The notes: a model not told the origin generated them from the letters alone. Numbered from the stretch's first letter, positions 1 through 9,733 are shown. The stretch is 52,046 bases of DNA from Nocardioidaceae bacterium (GCA_013361955.1 JABFXA010000113.1:1-52046); one strand, 5' to 3'. A program made the numbers and translations.

Positions 1-96
1 CGGTTGTCCTGGCGGTTGTCCTGGCGGTTGTCCTGGCGGTTGTCCTGGCGGTTGTCCTGGCGGTTGTCCTGGCGGTTGTCCTGGCGGTTGTCCTGG
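1..96. repeat. 12-bp tandem repeat inside rho, eight perfect copies
   Basis: The unit CGGTTGTCCTGG is repeated without change from the window edge to about 96, then continues in decayed form to about 152. Read on the minus strand it encodes RQDN per unit, so changes in copy number stay in frame. The array may extend left of the window. Confidence 0.97.
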
Positions 97-494
97 CGGG
101 AGCCCTGGTTGTCCTGCTTGGACTCCTGCTGGCGGTCCTGGCGGTTGTCCTGCCGGGCGCCCTGGTCGGCGCGGGCGTCGCCGCCCCGGCCCTTCGGCTG
201 CTCCGCCGGAGCCTGCTCCGCGGGCTTCTGCCGGCTGTCGGCCTTCGCCGACCCGGACCGGCCACCGGACTGGCCACCGGACTGGCCACCGGACTGGGCG
301 GCCTTGATGGCCTCGATCAGCTGGCTCTTGCGCATGCCGCCGACGCCCTTGATCCCCAGACCACCCGCCATCTGCTTCAGCTCGGGGAGCAGCATCCCCG
401 ACAGCCCGGTGCCACGACGCTTCGCGCCGTTCCCGGCCTGCTCGGGAGCCGTCTCGGAACCCGCTGCAGGGGTCGTCTCGGAGGTTTCTGTCAC
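1..494 (-). CDS. rho: Transcription termination factor Rho, N-terminal part (partial)
   Basis: RNA-dependent hexameric helicase that ends transcription. Only the first 164 or so codons are in the window; the gene runs off the left edge. A GTG start at 494 gives a protein beginning VTETSETTP. Residues about 30-67 resemble the Rho_N domain (LSGMLLPELKQMAGGLGIKG, then MRKSQLIEAIKAAQ). A long polar insertion follows that is rich in Gly, Arg, Gln, Asp and Asn and ends in tandem RQDN units. Such Arg-rich insertions before the RNA-binding domain are known in actinobacterial Rho. It lies downstream of thrB on the same strand, as in Mycobacterium. The RNA-binding and ATPase domains are outside the window, so the call rests on Rho_N and synteny. 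Confidence 0.93.
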   Translation of the reverse strand, partial: MTETSETTPAAGSETAPEQAGNGAKRRGTGLSGMLLPELKQMAGGLGIKGVGGMRKSQLIEAIKAAQSGGQSGGQSGGRSGSAKADSRQKPAEQAPAEQPKGRGGDARADQGARQDNRQDRQQESKQDNQGSRQDNRQDNRQDNRQDNRQDNRQDNRQDNRQDN

Positions 495-689
495 GTGAGT
501 TCCTTCCCACGTTGCTGGGCCGATCTGTGAAGGTCCTCGGCCACTACATCGGTGTGGTGTCGCACGCAACCTCCCGAACGGCGGTCCGACGTGTTGTCGG
601 ACTGGTCCCAAGGAGGTATTTGCGAGAGAGAAGCGCGATCCGGTGCGGGATGGGAGACGGGTCCGCACCTCGGTCACCGGCGCATCGGC

Positions 690-695
690 AGCCTA
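690..695 (-). promoter_or_regulatory. Possible -10 element for rho; otherwise featureless 310-bp gap
   Basis: The space between the rho start (494) and the thrB stop (805) has no credible gene. On the minus strand TAGGCT at 690-695 resembles an actinobacterial -10 box and would give a rho leader of about 190 nt. The octamer TGACGTCA lies at 713-720, near the expected -35 position. No strong hairpin follows thrB, so read-through from the upstream operon into rho is also possible. Confidence 0.3.
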
Positions 696-804
696 GCACT
701 AGCGCTCGGGGCTGACGTCACACACCACAACATCCGTCACGTGCGAGTTGTTCCCGCGCTGTGGTGGCTCCCGGGTACGTCGTACAGGTCCCGCGACCGT
801 CGGG

Positions 805-1713
805 TCAGGGCAGCACCACCTGGGCGCCGTCCGGGTCGATCTCGACGTCCAGCACTCGCCAGGCCGCAGGCGACCGCTCGGCCACGGCGTCCCGCTCGGC
901 GGCGTCGGTGAACACCAGCACGGTCGGTCCCGCACCGGAGACCACCGCAGGCAGGCCGTCGGCGCGGAGCCGGCGGACCAGCGCGAGGGTCTCCGGCATC
1001 GCCGGCTCGCGGTAGTCCTGGTGCAACCGGTCCTCCGTCGCCGGCAGCAGCAGCTCCGGCTGACGGCTGAGCGCGGCCACCAGCAGCGCGGCCCGGGCGG
1101 CGTTGGCGGACGCGTCGCGGTGCGAGACCCGGTCGGGCAACAGCCCCCGGGCCACCTCGGTGGACACCGGCTGCGGCGGCACGAACGCCACGACGCGTAC
1201 CCGCGGGTCGACGCCGACCGCAGTGGCCCGGAACCCGTGCCCGTCGTGGAAGGCGACGGTGAAGCCGCCGTACAGGGCCGGCGCGACGTTGTCGGGGTGC
1301 CCCTCGAGGTCGGCGGCCAGCGCGAACAGGGCGTCGTCGTCCATCAGCAGCGACCCGCCGGCGACCAGGGCCCGGGCCAGGCTGACCCCGGCGACGATCG
1401 CGGCGGACGACGAGCCGAGGCCGCGGGCGTGCGGGACCAGGTTCTCGCAGTGCATCCGGACGCCGGGCACGTCGGCGCCCATCCGCTCGAGGGCGGCGCG
1501 CAGCGACCGGTACACGAGGTGGGTCTCGTCGAGGGGGACCTCGCCCTCGCCGACGCCGGTCACCACGATCTCCACACCCGCGCGGTCGACGACCTCGACG
1601 CTGACCCGGTCGCGCAGGGACAGTGCGAGGCCGAGGGTGTCGAAGCCCGGTCCGAGGTTCGCGCTCGTGGCGGGGACGGACACCGTGACGGGTCCGCTGA
1701 CGAACGTGGTCAT
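805..1713 (-). CDS. thrB: Homoserine kinase
   Basis: Phosphorylates homoserine with ATP in threonine synthesis. At 302 residues it has the family's usual length. The N-terminus shows the GHMP-kinase signature [18 protein letters not shown], and the glycine/serine-rich ATP-binding loop [16 protein letters not shown] lies near residue 100. The ATG start overlaps the thrC stop by 4 bp (ATGA), which indicates translational coupling. It is the last gene of the lysA-hom-thrC-thrB run, with rho next downstream. Confidence 0.97.
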   Translation of the reverse strand: MTTFVSGPVTVSVPATSANLGPGFDTLGLALSLRDRVSVEVVDRAGVEIVVTGVGEGEVPLDETHLVYRSLRAALERMGADVPGVRMHCENLVPHARGLGSSSAAIVAGVSLARALVAGGSLLMDDDALFALAADLEGHPDNVAPALYGGFTVAFHDGHGFRATAVGVDPRVRVVAFVPPQPVSTEVARGLLPDRVSHRDASANAARAALLVAALSRQPELLLPATEDRLHQDYREPAMPETLALVRRLRADGLPAVVSGAGPTVLVFTDAAERDAVAERSPAAWRVLDVEIDPDGAQVVLP

Positions 1714-2774
1714 CGAAGCCCGGCGGCCTCGGCAGCGGCGTCCACGTCGGCGTCGACGACGGTGTCCACCAGGTCGGTGAAGGTGGAGAGCGCGGTGTCG
1801 ATGTCCTTCAGCCCGTGGCCGGTGACGGTGACCACGAGCCGCTTCCCGGCGTACGTCGTCCCGTCGGCCGCCTCGGCCAGCAGCCCGGCGACGCCGGCCG
1901 CGGAGGCGGGCTCGACGAACACGCCGTCCCGGGCGGCCAGCTCGCGCTGGGCGGCGAGGATCTGCTCGTCGGTCACCGACCGGAACCGGCCGCCGGACTG
2001 CTCGGCGGCGGCGACCGCGAGGTGCCAGGAGGCGGGGTTGCCGATCCGGATGGCCGAGGCCACGGTCTCGGGCGCGGCGACCGGCTCACCGGCGACCAGC
2101 GGGGCCGCGCCGGCGGCCTGCCAGCCGAGCATCCGCGGGGTCCGGGTGGCCCGGCCGGCCTTCTCGTACTCCACGTAGCCCTTCCAGTACGCCGAGATGT
2201 TGCCGGCGTTGCCCACCGGCAGCACGTGCACGTCGGGAGCGTCGCCGAGGAAGTCGACGATCTCGAACGACGCGGTCTTCTGGCCCTCGAGCCGCATCGG
2301 GTTCACGGAGTTGACCAGCGCGACCGGGTAGTGGTCGGCGAGCCCGCGCGACATCCGCAGGCAGTCGTCGAAGTTGCCGCGCACCATGATCACCTGCGCG
2401 CCGTGCACGATCGCCTGGGCGAGCTTGCCGGCGGCGATCTTGCCCTGCGGCACCAGCACCAGCGGCTTGACGCGGGCGCGGGCGGCGTACGCGGCCATCG
2501 AGGCGGAGGTGTTGCCGGTCGACGCGCAGACGACCGCCTCGGCGCCCTCCCCGACGGCCACCGAGAGGGCCACCGTCATGCCGCGGTCCTTGAAGGAGCC
2601 GGTGGGGTTGTCGCCCTCGACCTTCAGCCACACCTCGCCGCCGGTGAGCTCGGACAGCCACGGGCTGTCCACCATCGGGGTGCCGCCCTCGCGGAGGGTG
2701 ACCGTGGGCGTGTCCTCGGGGATGTCGAGCCAGGAGCGGTACTCCTCGAGGACGCCGCGCCACTGGTGGCTCAT
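1710..2774 (-). CDS. thrC: Threonine synthase
   Basis: PLP enzyme that converts O-phosphohomoserine to threonine. It has 354 residues. The PLP lysine is in [11 protein letters not shown] near residue 62, the phosphate-binding loop is in [15 protein letters not shown], and a second conserved glycine stretch is [13 protein letters not shown]. The ATG at 2774 is preceded by, and overlaps by 4 bp, the hom stop codon; the 3' end overlaps thrB in the same way. An open frame continues upstream of this start, but only as the shadow of hom in another frame, so the MSHQWRG start is preferred. Confidence 0.97.
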   Translation of the reverse strand: MSHQWRGVLEEYRSWLDIPEDTPTVTLREGGTPMVDSPWLSELTGGEVWLKVEGDNPTGSFKDRGMTVALSVAVGEGAEAVVCASTGNTSASMAAYAARARVKPLVLVPQGKIAAGKLAQAIVHGAQVIMVRGNFDDCLRMSRGLADHYPVALVNSVNPMRLEGQKTASFEIVDFLGDAPDVHVLPVGNAGNISAYWKGYVEYEKAGRATRTPRMLGWQAAGAAPLVAGEPVAAPETVASAIRIGNPASWHLAVAAAEQSGGRFRSVTDEQILAAQRELAARDGVFVEPASAAGVAGLLAEAADGTTYAGKRLVVTVTGHGLKDIDTALSTFTDLVDTVVDADVDAAAEAAGLR

Positions 2775-4081
2775 TCGCCGTCGCCCTCGACTCGCATGAC
2801 CGAGGTGACGTCGTGCACGAAGTCCATGGTGCGCAACGACTCGACGGTCGCCGACAGGGCGGCGTCGGTGGCCCGGTGCGAGACGACGACGAGCTGCGCG
2901 TCGTCGCCGTGCCCCTCCTGCCGGACCGTCTGGATGGACACGTCGTGCTCGGCGAACGCGTGGGCGACCGCGGCGAGCACACCCGCGCGGTCGTCGACGT
3001 CGAGGGCGACGTGGTAGCGGGTCATGGTCTGCCCCATCGGCAGCACCTCGGCCTGGGCGTACGTCGACTCCCCCGCGCCGCGCACGTCGTCGAGCCGGTT
3101 GCGCGCGACGGTGACCAGGTCGCCGAGCACGGCACTGGCGGTCGGCGAGCCACCGGCGCCGGGGCCGTAGAACATCAGCTCGCCGGCCGCCTCGGTCTCG
3201 ACGAAGACCGCGTTGAACGCCTCGCGGACGCTGGCCAGCGGGTGCGTGCGCGGGATCATCGCCGGGTGCACCCGCGCGGACACGGCGGGGCCCTGCGGGT
3301 CGTCGCGCAGCTCGCAGATCGCGAGGAGCTTCACCACACTGCCCATGTCGCGCGCCGACGCGACGTCGGAGGCGCTCACCTCCGAGATGCCCTCGCGGTA
3401 GACGTCGGCGGCGGTCACCCGGGTGTGGAACGCCAGGCTGGCCAGGATCGCGGCCTTCGCGGCGGCGTCGTACCCCTCGACGTCGGCGGTCGGGTCGGCC
3501 TCGGCGTACCCGAGGTCCTGCGCCTCCTCGAGCACCTCGGCGAAACCGCTGCCATGGGTGTCCATCTTGTCGAGGATGAAGTTGGTGGTGCCGTTGACGA
3601 TGCCGAGCACCCGGCGTACCCGGTCGCCGGCCAGCGACTCGCGCAGCGGGCGCACGATCGGGATCGCCCCGGCCACCGCGGCCTCGAAGTACAGGTCGCG
3701 CTGCGCTTTCTCGGCGGCCGCGAACAGGGTCGAGCCGTCCTCGGCGAGCAGCGCCTTGTTGGCGGTCACCACGGACGCGCCGCTCTCCAGCGCGGTGAGG
3801 ATCAGCGACCGGGCCGGCTCGATGCCGCCGATCACCTCGATCACCACGTCGACGTCGCCGCGGGAGACCAGGCCCTCCGCGTCGGTGGTGAGCAGCCCGG
3901 CCGGCACCTCGGCGTCGCGCTGCAGCTCGGGACGACGTACGGCGACCCCGACGAGCTCGAGCGGCGCGCCGACCCGGGCCGTCAGGTCGTCGGCCTGCTC
4001 GCGCAGCAGCCGCACCACCTGGCTGCCCACCGAGCCGCACCCGAGGAGTGCGAGCCGCAGGGGCCGATCCGCCCTGTTCAC
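2771..4081 (-). CDS. hom: Homoserine dehydrogenase with C-terminal ACT domain
   Basis: Reduces aspartate semialdehyde to homoserine, the branch point to threonine and methionine. The N-terminus carries a Rossmann NAD(P)-binding motif ([17 protein letters not shown]). The catalytic-domain signature [17 protein letters not shown] is intact. The last 80 or so residues form an ACT domain ([19 protein letters not shown]), the usual site of threonine feedback inhibition. A GTG at 4081 is chosen: it gives 436 residues, matches the family start just before the Rossmann strand, and follows GAGGGAGAGGA at good spacing. The open frame continues upstream without family similarity. Confidence 0.96.
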   Translation of the reverse strand: MNRADRPLRLALLGCGSVGSQVVRLLREQADDLTARVGAPLELVGVAVRRPELQRDAEVPAGLLTTDAEGLVSRGDVDVVIEVIGGIEPARSLILTALESGASVVTANKALLAEDGSTLFAAAEKAQRDLYFEAAVAGAIPIVRPLRESLAGDRVRRVLGIVNGTTNFILDKMDTHGSGFAEVLEEAQDLGYAEADPTADVEGYDAAAKAAILASLAFHTRVTAADVYREGISEVSASDVASARDMGSVVKLLAICELRDDPQGPAVSARVHPAMIPRTHPLASVREAFNAVFVETEAAGELMFYGPGAGGSPTASAVLGDLVTVARNRLDDVRGAGESTYAQAEVLPMGQTMTRYHVALDVDDRAGVLAAVAHAFAEHDVSIQTVRQEGHGDDAQLVVVSHRATDAALSATVESLRTMDFVHDVTSVMRVEGDGE

Positions 4082-4189
4082 CGTGATCCGTCCTCTCCCT
4101 CGCGGGTTTCCACCGAACATCTTGGGGCATCCGGGCGCCGCCCCGCAGGAAACCCGGACGTCGTCCGGAGCCTGAGACCCGGTCCTTCC

Positions 4190-4245
4190 TCGATATCGGA
4201 TATCTATCAGGGACCTGGGGGTCACTGATACCTATCCGATGTCGG
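4190..4245. repeat. 56-bp hairpin repeat, copy 1 (lysA 3' end)
   Basis: Two 26-nt arms (4190-4215 and 4220-4245) enclose a TGGG loop. The arms pair except at a few positions. The right arm includes the lysA stop codon (4232-4234). A close relative lies at 13842-13897 with compensatory changes. Probably a transcription terminator or processing hairpin; it has no T-tract. Confidence 0.85.
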
Positions 4246-5647
4246 AGGCGCCGACGTCCGTTCGCAGCAGGTCGTCCTCGGTCTCCCGGCGCACCACCAC
4301 GGTGCTCCTCCCGTCGCGGACGGCGACCACCGGGGGGCGGAGCGCGTGGTTGTAGTTGCTGGCCATCGAGCGGCAGTACGCCCCCGTGCCGGGTACGGCG
4401 AGCAGGTCGCCCGGCGCGATGTCGCCGGGCACGAACTCGTCCTTGACCACGATGTCGCCGGCCTCGCAGTGCTTGCCGACGACCCGGCCGAGCACCGGCG
4501 GCGCCTCCGAGCGGCGCGAGGCGACGGTGCACGAGTAGTTCGCGTCGTAGAGCGCGGTGCGGATGTTGTCGCTCATCCCGCCGTCGACGGAGACGTAGGT
4601 GCGGCTGGCACCGGCGTCGAGCCCGACCTCCTTGACGGTGCCGACCTCGTAGACCGTGCACATCGCCGGCCCGACGATCGCCCGGCCCGGCTCGATGGAC
4701 AGCGCCGGCACCGGTACGTCGAACGCCCGGCACTCGTGCTCGACGATCTTGGTGATCTCGGTGGCCAGCTGCGCGGGGTCGGCGGGGTCGTCCTGCGTGG
4801 TGTAGGCGATCCCGAAGCCGCCGCCGAGGTCGAGCTCGGGCATGGTCACACCGAGCTCGGAGGACACCTGGGCGTGCAGCGTCAGCACCCGCCGGGCCGC
4901 GACCTCGAAGCCGGAGGTGTCGAAGATCTGCGAGCCGATGTGCGAGTGCAGGCCGAGCAGCTCCACGCCCGCGGCGTCCTGCACCCGACGTACCGCCTCG
5001 AGGGCGTCGCCGGAGGTGATCGAGAAGCCGAACTTCTGGTCCTCGTGGGCGGTGGCGATGTACTCGTGCGTGTGCGCCTCGACGCCGGCGGTGACCCGCA
5101 CCATCACCCGGGCGGTGCGGCCGGTCTCCGCGGCCACCGCCGCGAGCCGGTCGATCTCGTGGAACGAGTCGAGCACGACCCGGCCGACCCCGGCGTCCAC
5201 CGCCCGGCGCAGCTCGCCGGTGGTCTTGTTGTTGCCGTGGTAGCCGATCCGGGCGGGGTCGAACCCGGCCCGCAGCGCCACGGTCAGCTCACCCGCCGAG
5301 CAGACGTCGAGGCACAGGCCCTCCTCGGCCACCCAGCGCGCGACCGTCGTGCACAGGAACGCCTTGCCGGCGTAGAACACGTCGTAGTCGGCGAACGCCT
5401 CCGCGAACCCCCGCGCCCGGGCGCGGAAGTCCGCCTCGTCGAGGACGTACGCCGGCGAGCCGTGCCCGGCCACCAGGTCGCGCAGGTCGACGCCGCCGAC
5501 CACCAGCGCGCCGTCGGCGTTCTTGTGCGCGGTCGCGGACCACAGCAGCGGGACCAGGTCGTTGACGTCGGCGGGGACACGCAGCCAGGACGGACCCTGC
5601 AGGGCCCCGTCGGCGTGCGCCCAGCCGGCCTCGTGCGAGACGGGCAC
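4232..5647 (-). CDS. lysA: Diaminopimelate decarboxylase
   Basis: PLP enzyme that makes lysine from meso-diaminopimelate, the last step of the pathway. At 471 residues it has the usual length for actinobacteria. The alanine-racemase-like barrel carries the PLP lysine in FYAGKAFL (near residue 95), HSHIGSQIF, the glycine loop [11 protein letters not shown], and [10 protein letters not shown]. The C-terminal domain has CRSMASNYN. The GTG start lies 3 bp after the argS stop, so the two are surely cotranscribed. The final codons SDIG and the stop fall inside a hairpin repeat. Confidence 0.97.
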   Translation of the reverse strand: MPVSHEAGWAHADGALQGPSWLRVPADVNDLVPLLWSATAHKNADGALVVGGVDLRDLVAGHGSPAYVLDEADFRARARGFAEAFADYDVFYAGKAFLCTTVARWVAEEGLCLDVCSAGELTVALRAGFDPARIGYHGNNKTTGELRRAVDAGVGRVVLDSFHEIDRLAAVAAETGRTARVMVRVTAGVEAHTHEYIATAHEDQKFGFSITSGDALEAVRRVQDAAGVELLGLHSHIGSQIFDTSGFEVAARRVLTLHAQVSSELGVTMPELDLGGGFGIAYTTQDDPADPAQLATEITKIVEHECRAFDVPVPALSIEPGRAIVGPAMCTVYEVGTVKEVGLDAGASRTYVSVDGGMSDNIRTALYDANYSCTVASRRSEAPPVLGRVVGKHCEAGDIVVKDEFVPGDIAPGDLLAVPGTGAYCRSMASNYNHALRPPVVAVRDGRSTVVVRRETEDDLLRTDVGASDIG

Positions 5648-5650
5648 CCG

Positions 5651-7312
5651 TCACATCCTCTCGGGCGCGGAGACGCCTAGCAGCCGGAGGCCGTTGGCGA
5701 GGACCACCCGGGTGGCGGCGACCAGCAGCAGCCGGGCCCGGTGCAGGTCGGTGGCCTCCTCGTCACCCATCGGCAGCACCCGGCAGGCGTCGTAGAAGCG
5801 GTGGTACGTCGCGGCCGTCTCCTCGAGGTACCGCGCCACCCGGTGCGGCTCGCGCAGCTGGCCGGCGCTCGCGACGACCCGCGGCATCTCGGCCAGCGCC
5901 CGGAGCAGGTCGCCCTCCTTCTCGTGGTCGAGCAGCGAGGTGTCCGCGTCCGGGTCGACGGCGATGCCGAGGTCGGCGGCGTTGCGCAGGATCGAGGCCA
6001 CCCGGGCGTGTGCGTACTGCACGTAGAAGACCGGGTTGTCGCTGGCCTGCCGGGTGATCTGCTCGATGTCGAGGGTCAGCGGCGAGTCGGCCGGGTAGCG
6101 GGCCAGGGAGTACCGCAGCGCGTCGACCCCGATCTCGTCGACCAGCTCGTCGAGCGTCACGATGGTGCCGGCACGCTTGGAGAGGCGGACCTCCTCGCCG
6201 GCCCGGGTGATCTTCACCAGCTGGCCGATCAGCACCTCGAGGACGTCGTCGGGGTCGTCGCCCACGCAGGCGGCCATGGCGCGCAGCCGTCCGACGTACC
6301 CGTGGTGGTCGGCGCCGAGCAGGTAGATGACGTGGTCGAAGCCGCGCTCGCGCTTGTTGACGTAGTAAGCAGTGTCGCTGGCGAAGTACGTGAGGTCGCC
6401 GTTGCTGCGGACCAGCACCCGGTCCTTGTCGTCGCCGAAGTCGGTGGTGCGCATCCACAGCGCGCCGTCGTGGTCGAACAGGTGGCCCTGCGACCGCAGC
6501 TTCTCGAGCCCGGCCACCACGTCGTTGCTGTCGTGCAGCGACCGCTCGGAGAACCAGACGTCGAAGTGGGTGTTGAACCGGTCGAGCGCCTGCTGCTGCA
6601 GCTTCAGCTGCAGGGCGTAGCCGGCCTCCCGGAACGCCACCAGCCGCTCGGCCTTCGGCAGCTCCAGGATCCCGGGCTGGTCGGCGACGACCTGCCGGGC
6701 CAGCTCGGGGATGTACTCGCCGTGGTAGCCGTTGTCGGGGATCGGGTTCCCGAGGGCGGCCGCCTCGAGCGAGGCACCGAAGAGATCCATCTGGGTGCCC
6801 CGGTCGTTGATGTAGAACTCCCGGGTGACCGTCGCACCCGAGGCCTCGATCACCCGGGCGATCGCGTCGCCGACGACCGCCCACCGGGTGTGCCCGAGGT
6901 GCAGCGGACCGGTCGGGTTGGCGGAGATGAACTCGACGTTCACCCGCTGCCCCGCCAACGCGTCGTTGTGGCCGTATCCCTCGCCCGCGGCGACCACCTG
7001 CGCCGCGATCACGCCCTGGGCGCCGGCCTCCACCCGGACGTTCAGGAACCCCGGACCGGCCACGTCGACCGACGCGACACCCTCGGCCCTGCCGAGCTCC
7101 TCGGCGAGCAACCCGGCCAGGTCGCGCGGCGGCATCCCGGCCTTCTTGGCGAGCTGGAGGGCGACGTTCGTGGCGTAGTCGCCGTGCTCCTTGCTCTTGG
7201 GCCGCTCCACCACGACGGTCGACGGCACGCCGTCGGGCAGCGTCAGACGGCCCGCCGACGCCAGGGCGGTCAGGGCGTCGACGATGGTCGTGGAGAGCTC
7301 CTCGGGGGTCAC
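5651..7312 (-). CDS. argS: Arginyl-tRNA synthetase
   Basis: Class I synthetase that charges tRNA-Arg. It has 553 residues. The HIGH-type signature is GPLHLGHTRWAVVGDAI. The KMSKS region appears as RLSKRAGTIV, the usual relaxed form in ArgRS. The C-terminal part is the DALR anticodon-binding domain. A GTG at 7312 is chosen because it gives the normal N-terminus (VTPEELSTTIVDALTAL); the open frame upstream is the response-regulator region read out of frame. It is coupled to lysA with a 3-bp gap, as in mycobacteria. A tRNA-Arg gene lies about 500 bp away on the other strand. Confidence 0.96.
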   Translation of the reverse strand: MTPEELSTTIVDALTALASAGRLTLPDGVPSTVVVERPKSKEHGDYATNVALQLAKKAGMPPRDLAGLLAEELGRAEGVASVDVAGPGFLNVRVEAGAQGVIAAQVVAAGEGYGHNDALAGQRVNVEFISANPTGPLHLGHTRWAVVGDAIARVIEASGATVTREFYINDRGTQMDLFGASLEAAALGNPIPDNGYHGEYIPELARQVVADQPGILELPKAERLVAFREAGYALQLKLQQQALDRFNTHFDVWFSERSLHDSNDVVAGLEKLRSQGHLFDHDGALWMRTTDFGDDKDRVLVRSNGDLTYFASDTAYYVNKRERGFDHVIYLLGADHHGYVGRLRAMAACVGDDPDDVLEVLIGQLVKITRAGEEVRLSKRAGTIVTLDELVDEIGVDALRYSLARYPADSPLTLDIEQITRQASDNPVFYVQYAHARVASILRNAADLGIAVDPDADTSLLDHEKEGDLLRALAEMPRVVASAGQLREPHRVARYLEETAATYHRFYDACRVLPMGDEEATDLHRARLLLVAATRVVLANGLRLLGVSAPERM

Positions 7313-7344
7313 CGACCCAGGGTATCGACGCCTGTGCGAGCGCC

Positions 7345-7749
7345 TCACTCCGATATCGGAGTGCGGCCGTGACGGGCCAGCCGAGTCACCGTCTCGACCA
7401 GGTCGCCGGGCTCGAAGGGCTTGCTGACGTAGTCGTCCGCGCCCAGCCGCAGCCCGAGGTCGCGGTCGGTTGCCTGCGCCCGTCCGGTGACCACCACGAC
7501 CGGCAGGGTCGCGGTGCGCGGGTCGGCGCGCAGCCGGGCGATCAGGTCGAACCCGCCGAGCCTGGGCATCATCACGTCGACGGTGATCACGTCCGGCAGC
7601 CAGGTCTCGAGCACCTCGAGCGCCTCGAGACCGTCCTCCGCGGTGCGCACCTCGAAGCCCTCGAGCTCCAGGTTCACCCCGATCAGGCCGCGCACGACGA
7701 CCGAGTCGTCGACCACCAGGGCCCGCAACGGAGCGGGAGGTCTGGTCAT
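7345..7749 (-). CDS. Single-domain response regulator (CheY-like)
   Basis: Receiver domain only, about 134 residues, with no output domain. The acidic pocket (VVDDS), the phospho-acceptor Asp in VITVDVMMPRLGG and the conserved Lys in YVSKPFEPGD are all present, so it should be phosphorylated normally. The ATG at 7749 follows a G-rich ribosome-binding stretch; an in-frame start at 7782 would add 11 residues. No kinase gene is adjacent, so the partner is unknown. It lies upstream of argS on the same strand; a perfect 18-bp palindrome overlaps its stop codon and may reduce read-through. Confidence 0.9.
   Translation of the reverse strand: MTRPPAPLRALVVDDSVVVRGLIGVNLELEGFEVRTAEDGLEALEVLETWLPDVITVDVMMPRLGGFDLIARLRADPRTATLPVVVVTGRAQATDRDLGLRLGADDYVSKPFEPGDLVETVTRLARHGRTPISE
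7346..7363. terminator. 18-bp perfect palindrome at the response-regulator stop
   Basis: CACTCCGATATCGGAGTG is self-complementary and begins within the TGA stop codon. Its CCGATATCGG core also appears in the left arm of the hairpin repeat at 4190. A weak terminator or a protein-binding palindrome is possible. Confidence 0.45.
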
Positions 7750-7802
7750 CCACCACCCCCGTCGTACGTCCCGGTCCGTCATGTACGCTCGTCGCGCACT
7801 GA

Positions 7803-7874
7803 GCCCCCGTAGCTCAGGGGATAGAGCACCGCCCTCCGGAGGCGGGTGCGTAGGTTCGAATCCTACCGGGGGCG
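7803..7874 (+). tRNA. tRNA-Arg (anticodon CCG)
   Basis: A full cloverleaf is visible. The acceptor stem pairs GCCCCCG with CGGGGGC. The D-arm is GCTC/GAGC. The anticodon stem CCGCC/GGCGG encloses the loop CTCCGGA, giving anticodon CCG. The T-arm is GTAGG-TTCGAAT-CCTAC. The discriminator base is G and no CCA is encoded. It reads CGG codons, which are common in this high-GC genome. Confidence 0.97.
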
Positions 7875-7883
7875 CTGGTTTCT

Positions 7884-7902
7884 AGCGGGCTCCACGCCCG
7901 CT
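7884..7902 (+). terminator. Hairpin downstream of tRNA-Arg
   Basis: AGCGGGC-TCCAC-GCCCGCT is a perfect 7-bp stem with a 5-nt loop that starts 10 nt after the tRNA. The rest of the gap up to 8001 shows no gene. Confidence 0.6.
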
Positions 7903-8001
7903 TCGCTCCTCCGAAGCCCGCTCTCCTCCCTGCCCAATTCACGTCCTGGTTGCGAGGCTCGCCTTCCGGCTCGCACTTCAACCAGCGGCGGCAGCGTCCG
8001 G

Positions 8002-8928
8002 TCAGCAGCCGTGGTCGAGAGTGGCGTCCTTGCGGGCGTCGTTGCCGAGCCGGCGGGCCTGGCCGACGTTCGGGAAGACCACGCTGGCTCCGCCGGCGTT
8101 GCCGGTCGGCCCCTGGACCACGCAGCCCTTGAACCGCCACGGCTTGACCTGGGCCGCGCCCTGGGCGAGACGGTACAGCTCGGAGGGCTTGAGGTCGGTG
8201 TTCATGTACTTCACCGCGGCCATCACCCCGCGCTCCATGTAACCCGGCTGCCGCTGGTGGGCGCGGACCTTGCGCAGGATGGCGCGGAGCAGCTCCTGCT
8301 GGTTCGCGGAGCGGTCGAAGTCGCCGCGCGGGAGCGGGTGCCGGACCCGGCCGAAGATCAGCGCCTGGAACGGGTTCAGGTTGTTCTTGCCCCGGTGGTA
8401 GCCCTGCGGCCGGATCGGGTCGCGGAAGGCGAACTTGGAGAACACCGTGACCCCGTTGATCGAGCGCACCATCCCCCGGAAGCCGAGGAAGCCGGTGGTG
8501 AACACGTAGTCGGGGCGTACGCCGACCAGCCGGCCCACGGAGTCCGCCATCAGCTGCGGGCCGCCGAAGAACATGGAGGCGTTGATCTTGTTGCGGCCGT
8601 GGCCGCGGATGTCCACGTAGGAGTCCCGCGGGACGCCGATCGCGGTGCCAGCGCCGGTGCGCAGGTTCAGCCCGACGAGCTGGATCGCGTCGGCTCGGGT
8701 CCCGGTGAGCCGCTGCCCGGGACGGGCGTCGGACCCGAGGCAGAGGATCCACACCACGTCGCGCGGGTGGTCCACCGCCTGGGCGGTGCGCACCCGCACC
8801 AGCGCGACGTCGGTCTGCCGGACGGACGACTGCGGCACCACGACCAGGGTGACCGCCAGCACCAGGGCCAGGGTCAGGCCGCGACGCAGCCGGCGCCAGA
8901 TCGGGGCGTGAGCCGGGGGGATGGTCAC
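8002..8928 (-). CDS. LytR-CpsA-Psr (LCP) family protein
   Basis: Membrane-anchored enzyme family that attaches undecaprenyl-linked glycopolymers to peptidoglycan. It has 308 residues: a short basic cytoplasmic stretch, one membrane helix (residues about 14-32), then an extracellular LCP domain. Family motifs seen are GSDARPGQRLTGTRADAI, IGVPRDSYVDI and the later NNLNPFQALIFGRVRH. The start overlaps the upstream lipoprotein stop by 4 bp, so the two form an operon. The exact acceptor polymer cannot be told from sequence. Confidence 0.9.
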   Translation of the reverse strand: MTIPPAHAPIWRRLRRGLTLALVLAVTLVVVPQSSVRQTDVALVRVRTAQAVDHPRDVVWILCLGSDARPGQRLTGTRADAIQLVGLNLRTGAGTAIGVPRDSYVDIRGHGRNKINASMFFGGPQLMADSVGRLVGVRPDYVFTTGFLGFRGMVRSINGVTVFSKFAFRDPIRPQGYHRGKNNLNPFQALIFGRVRHPLPRGDFDRSANQQELLRAILRKVRAHQRQPGYMERGVMAAVKYMNTDLKPSELYRLAQGAAQVKPWRFKGCVVQGPTGNAGGASVVFPNVGQARRLGNDARKDATLDHGC

Positions 8929-9581
8929 GAGGCGCTCCTCACGGGGGTGTCGGACCGGACCAGGTCGTAGCCGAAGATCGACCAGTCGTTGCGGCTGTTG
9001 CGGGACAGCAGCAGCCGGCCGTGCAGGCGGACCGTCTCGTCGGGCTGCCCGCTGCGCTCGACCCGGAACACCAGGTCGACCCTCGCGGTCACTCCGGCGG
9101 CCACCTTGTAGGGGGCGAGCACCGACAGGTACGCCGTACGCCGGATCGCCCGCACCGACTCGGTGGTGCGCCCGTAGCCGGCGTTGGTGAGCATCCGGGC
9201 GTCACGCCTGGCCCGCGCGCGCATGTGCGTGGTGAACCGGTTGAACGCCGCGTCGAACCGGGTCTGCGGGTAGTCGTCGCGCAGGAACGCCGCGTCCAGG
9301 TACTGCGAGAGCGTGGCCCGGACGTTGCCCTCCAGGGGTGCCCGTGCCTTGGCGGGCAGCCGCCCGTGCACCCGGGTCACCACGACCTTGAGCGGCGCGG
9401 ACCTCGGCTCGGGCGTGGCCGTGCTGCTGCTCGGGCTCGGGGACGGCTTGGCGGCGGGTGTCTCCTGGTCGCCCGTGCAGCCCGCGACCCCCACCAGCAG
9501 GGCCAGCGCGACCGCCGCGGCAGCGACGAGCGGCGCCGGCCGACGGCGCGGTGGACGGGGTCCTGGTCGGGGGGCTCTCAC
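8925..9581 (-). CDS. Putative lipoprotein of unknown function
   Basis: The N-terminus is basic and Pro/Arg-rich, followed by a hydrophobic helix and a lipobox VAGC with the lipidated Cys at residue 35. A Ser/Pro linker comes next, then a globular domain of about 160 residues that I do not recognise by name. That domain includes many Arg residues ([16 protein letters not shown]). It begins with GTG, has 218 residues and is translationally coupled to the LCP gene, so a role in cell-envelope assembly is a reasonable guess from context only. Confidence 0.75.
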   Translation of the reverse strand: MRAPRPGPRPPRRRPAPLVAAAAVALALLVGVAGCTGDQETPAAKPSPSPSSSTATPEPRSAPLKVVVTRVHGRLPAKARAPLEGNVRATLSQYLDAAFLRDDYPQTRFDAAFNRFTTHMRARARRDARMLTNAGYGRTTESVRAIRRTAYLSVLAPYKVAAGVTARVDLVFRVERSGQPDETVRLHGRLLLSRNSRNDWSIFGYDLVRSDTPVRSAS

Positions 9582-9733
9582 GCACTCGGTCCCTTCGTCT
9601 CCGTCTGGTGTCTCGGGCGGTCTCGGCGGGTCTCGGGGCGGTTTGGGAGGACTGTGCGGCAGGTGTCCGGACCGGCTCGCGGCCCGGGACCAGTGACGCT
9701 CGCAACACCTGCGGCTCGGGCGGCGATCCCCGC

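Noticed and set aside
1-152. A CRISPR-like repeat array at the left edge
   Set aside because: The units are 12 bp, contiguous without spacers and in frame within rho.
713-720. TGACGTCA palindrome before rho as an operator
   Set aside because: An 8-bp palindrome is easily due to chance and no matching partner site was seen.
1710-4733. One long frame apparently joining hom region sequence and threonine synthase
   Set aside because: Only the last 354 codons match a family (ThrC); the part upstream is hom and lysA read in a wrong frame.
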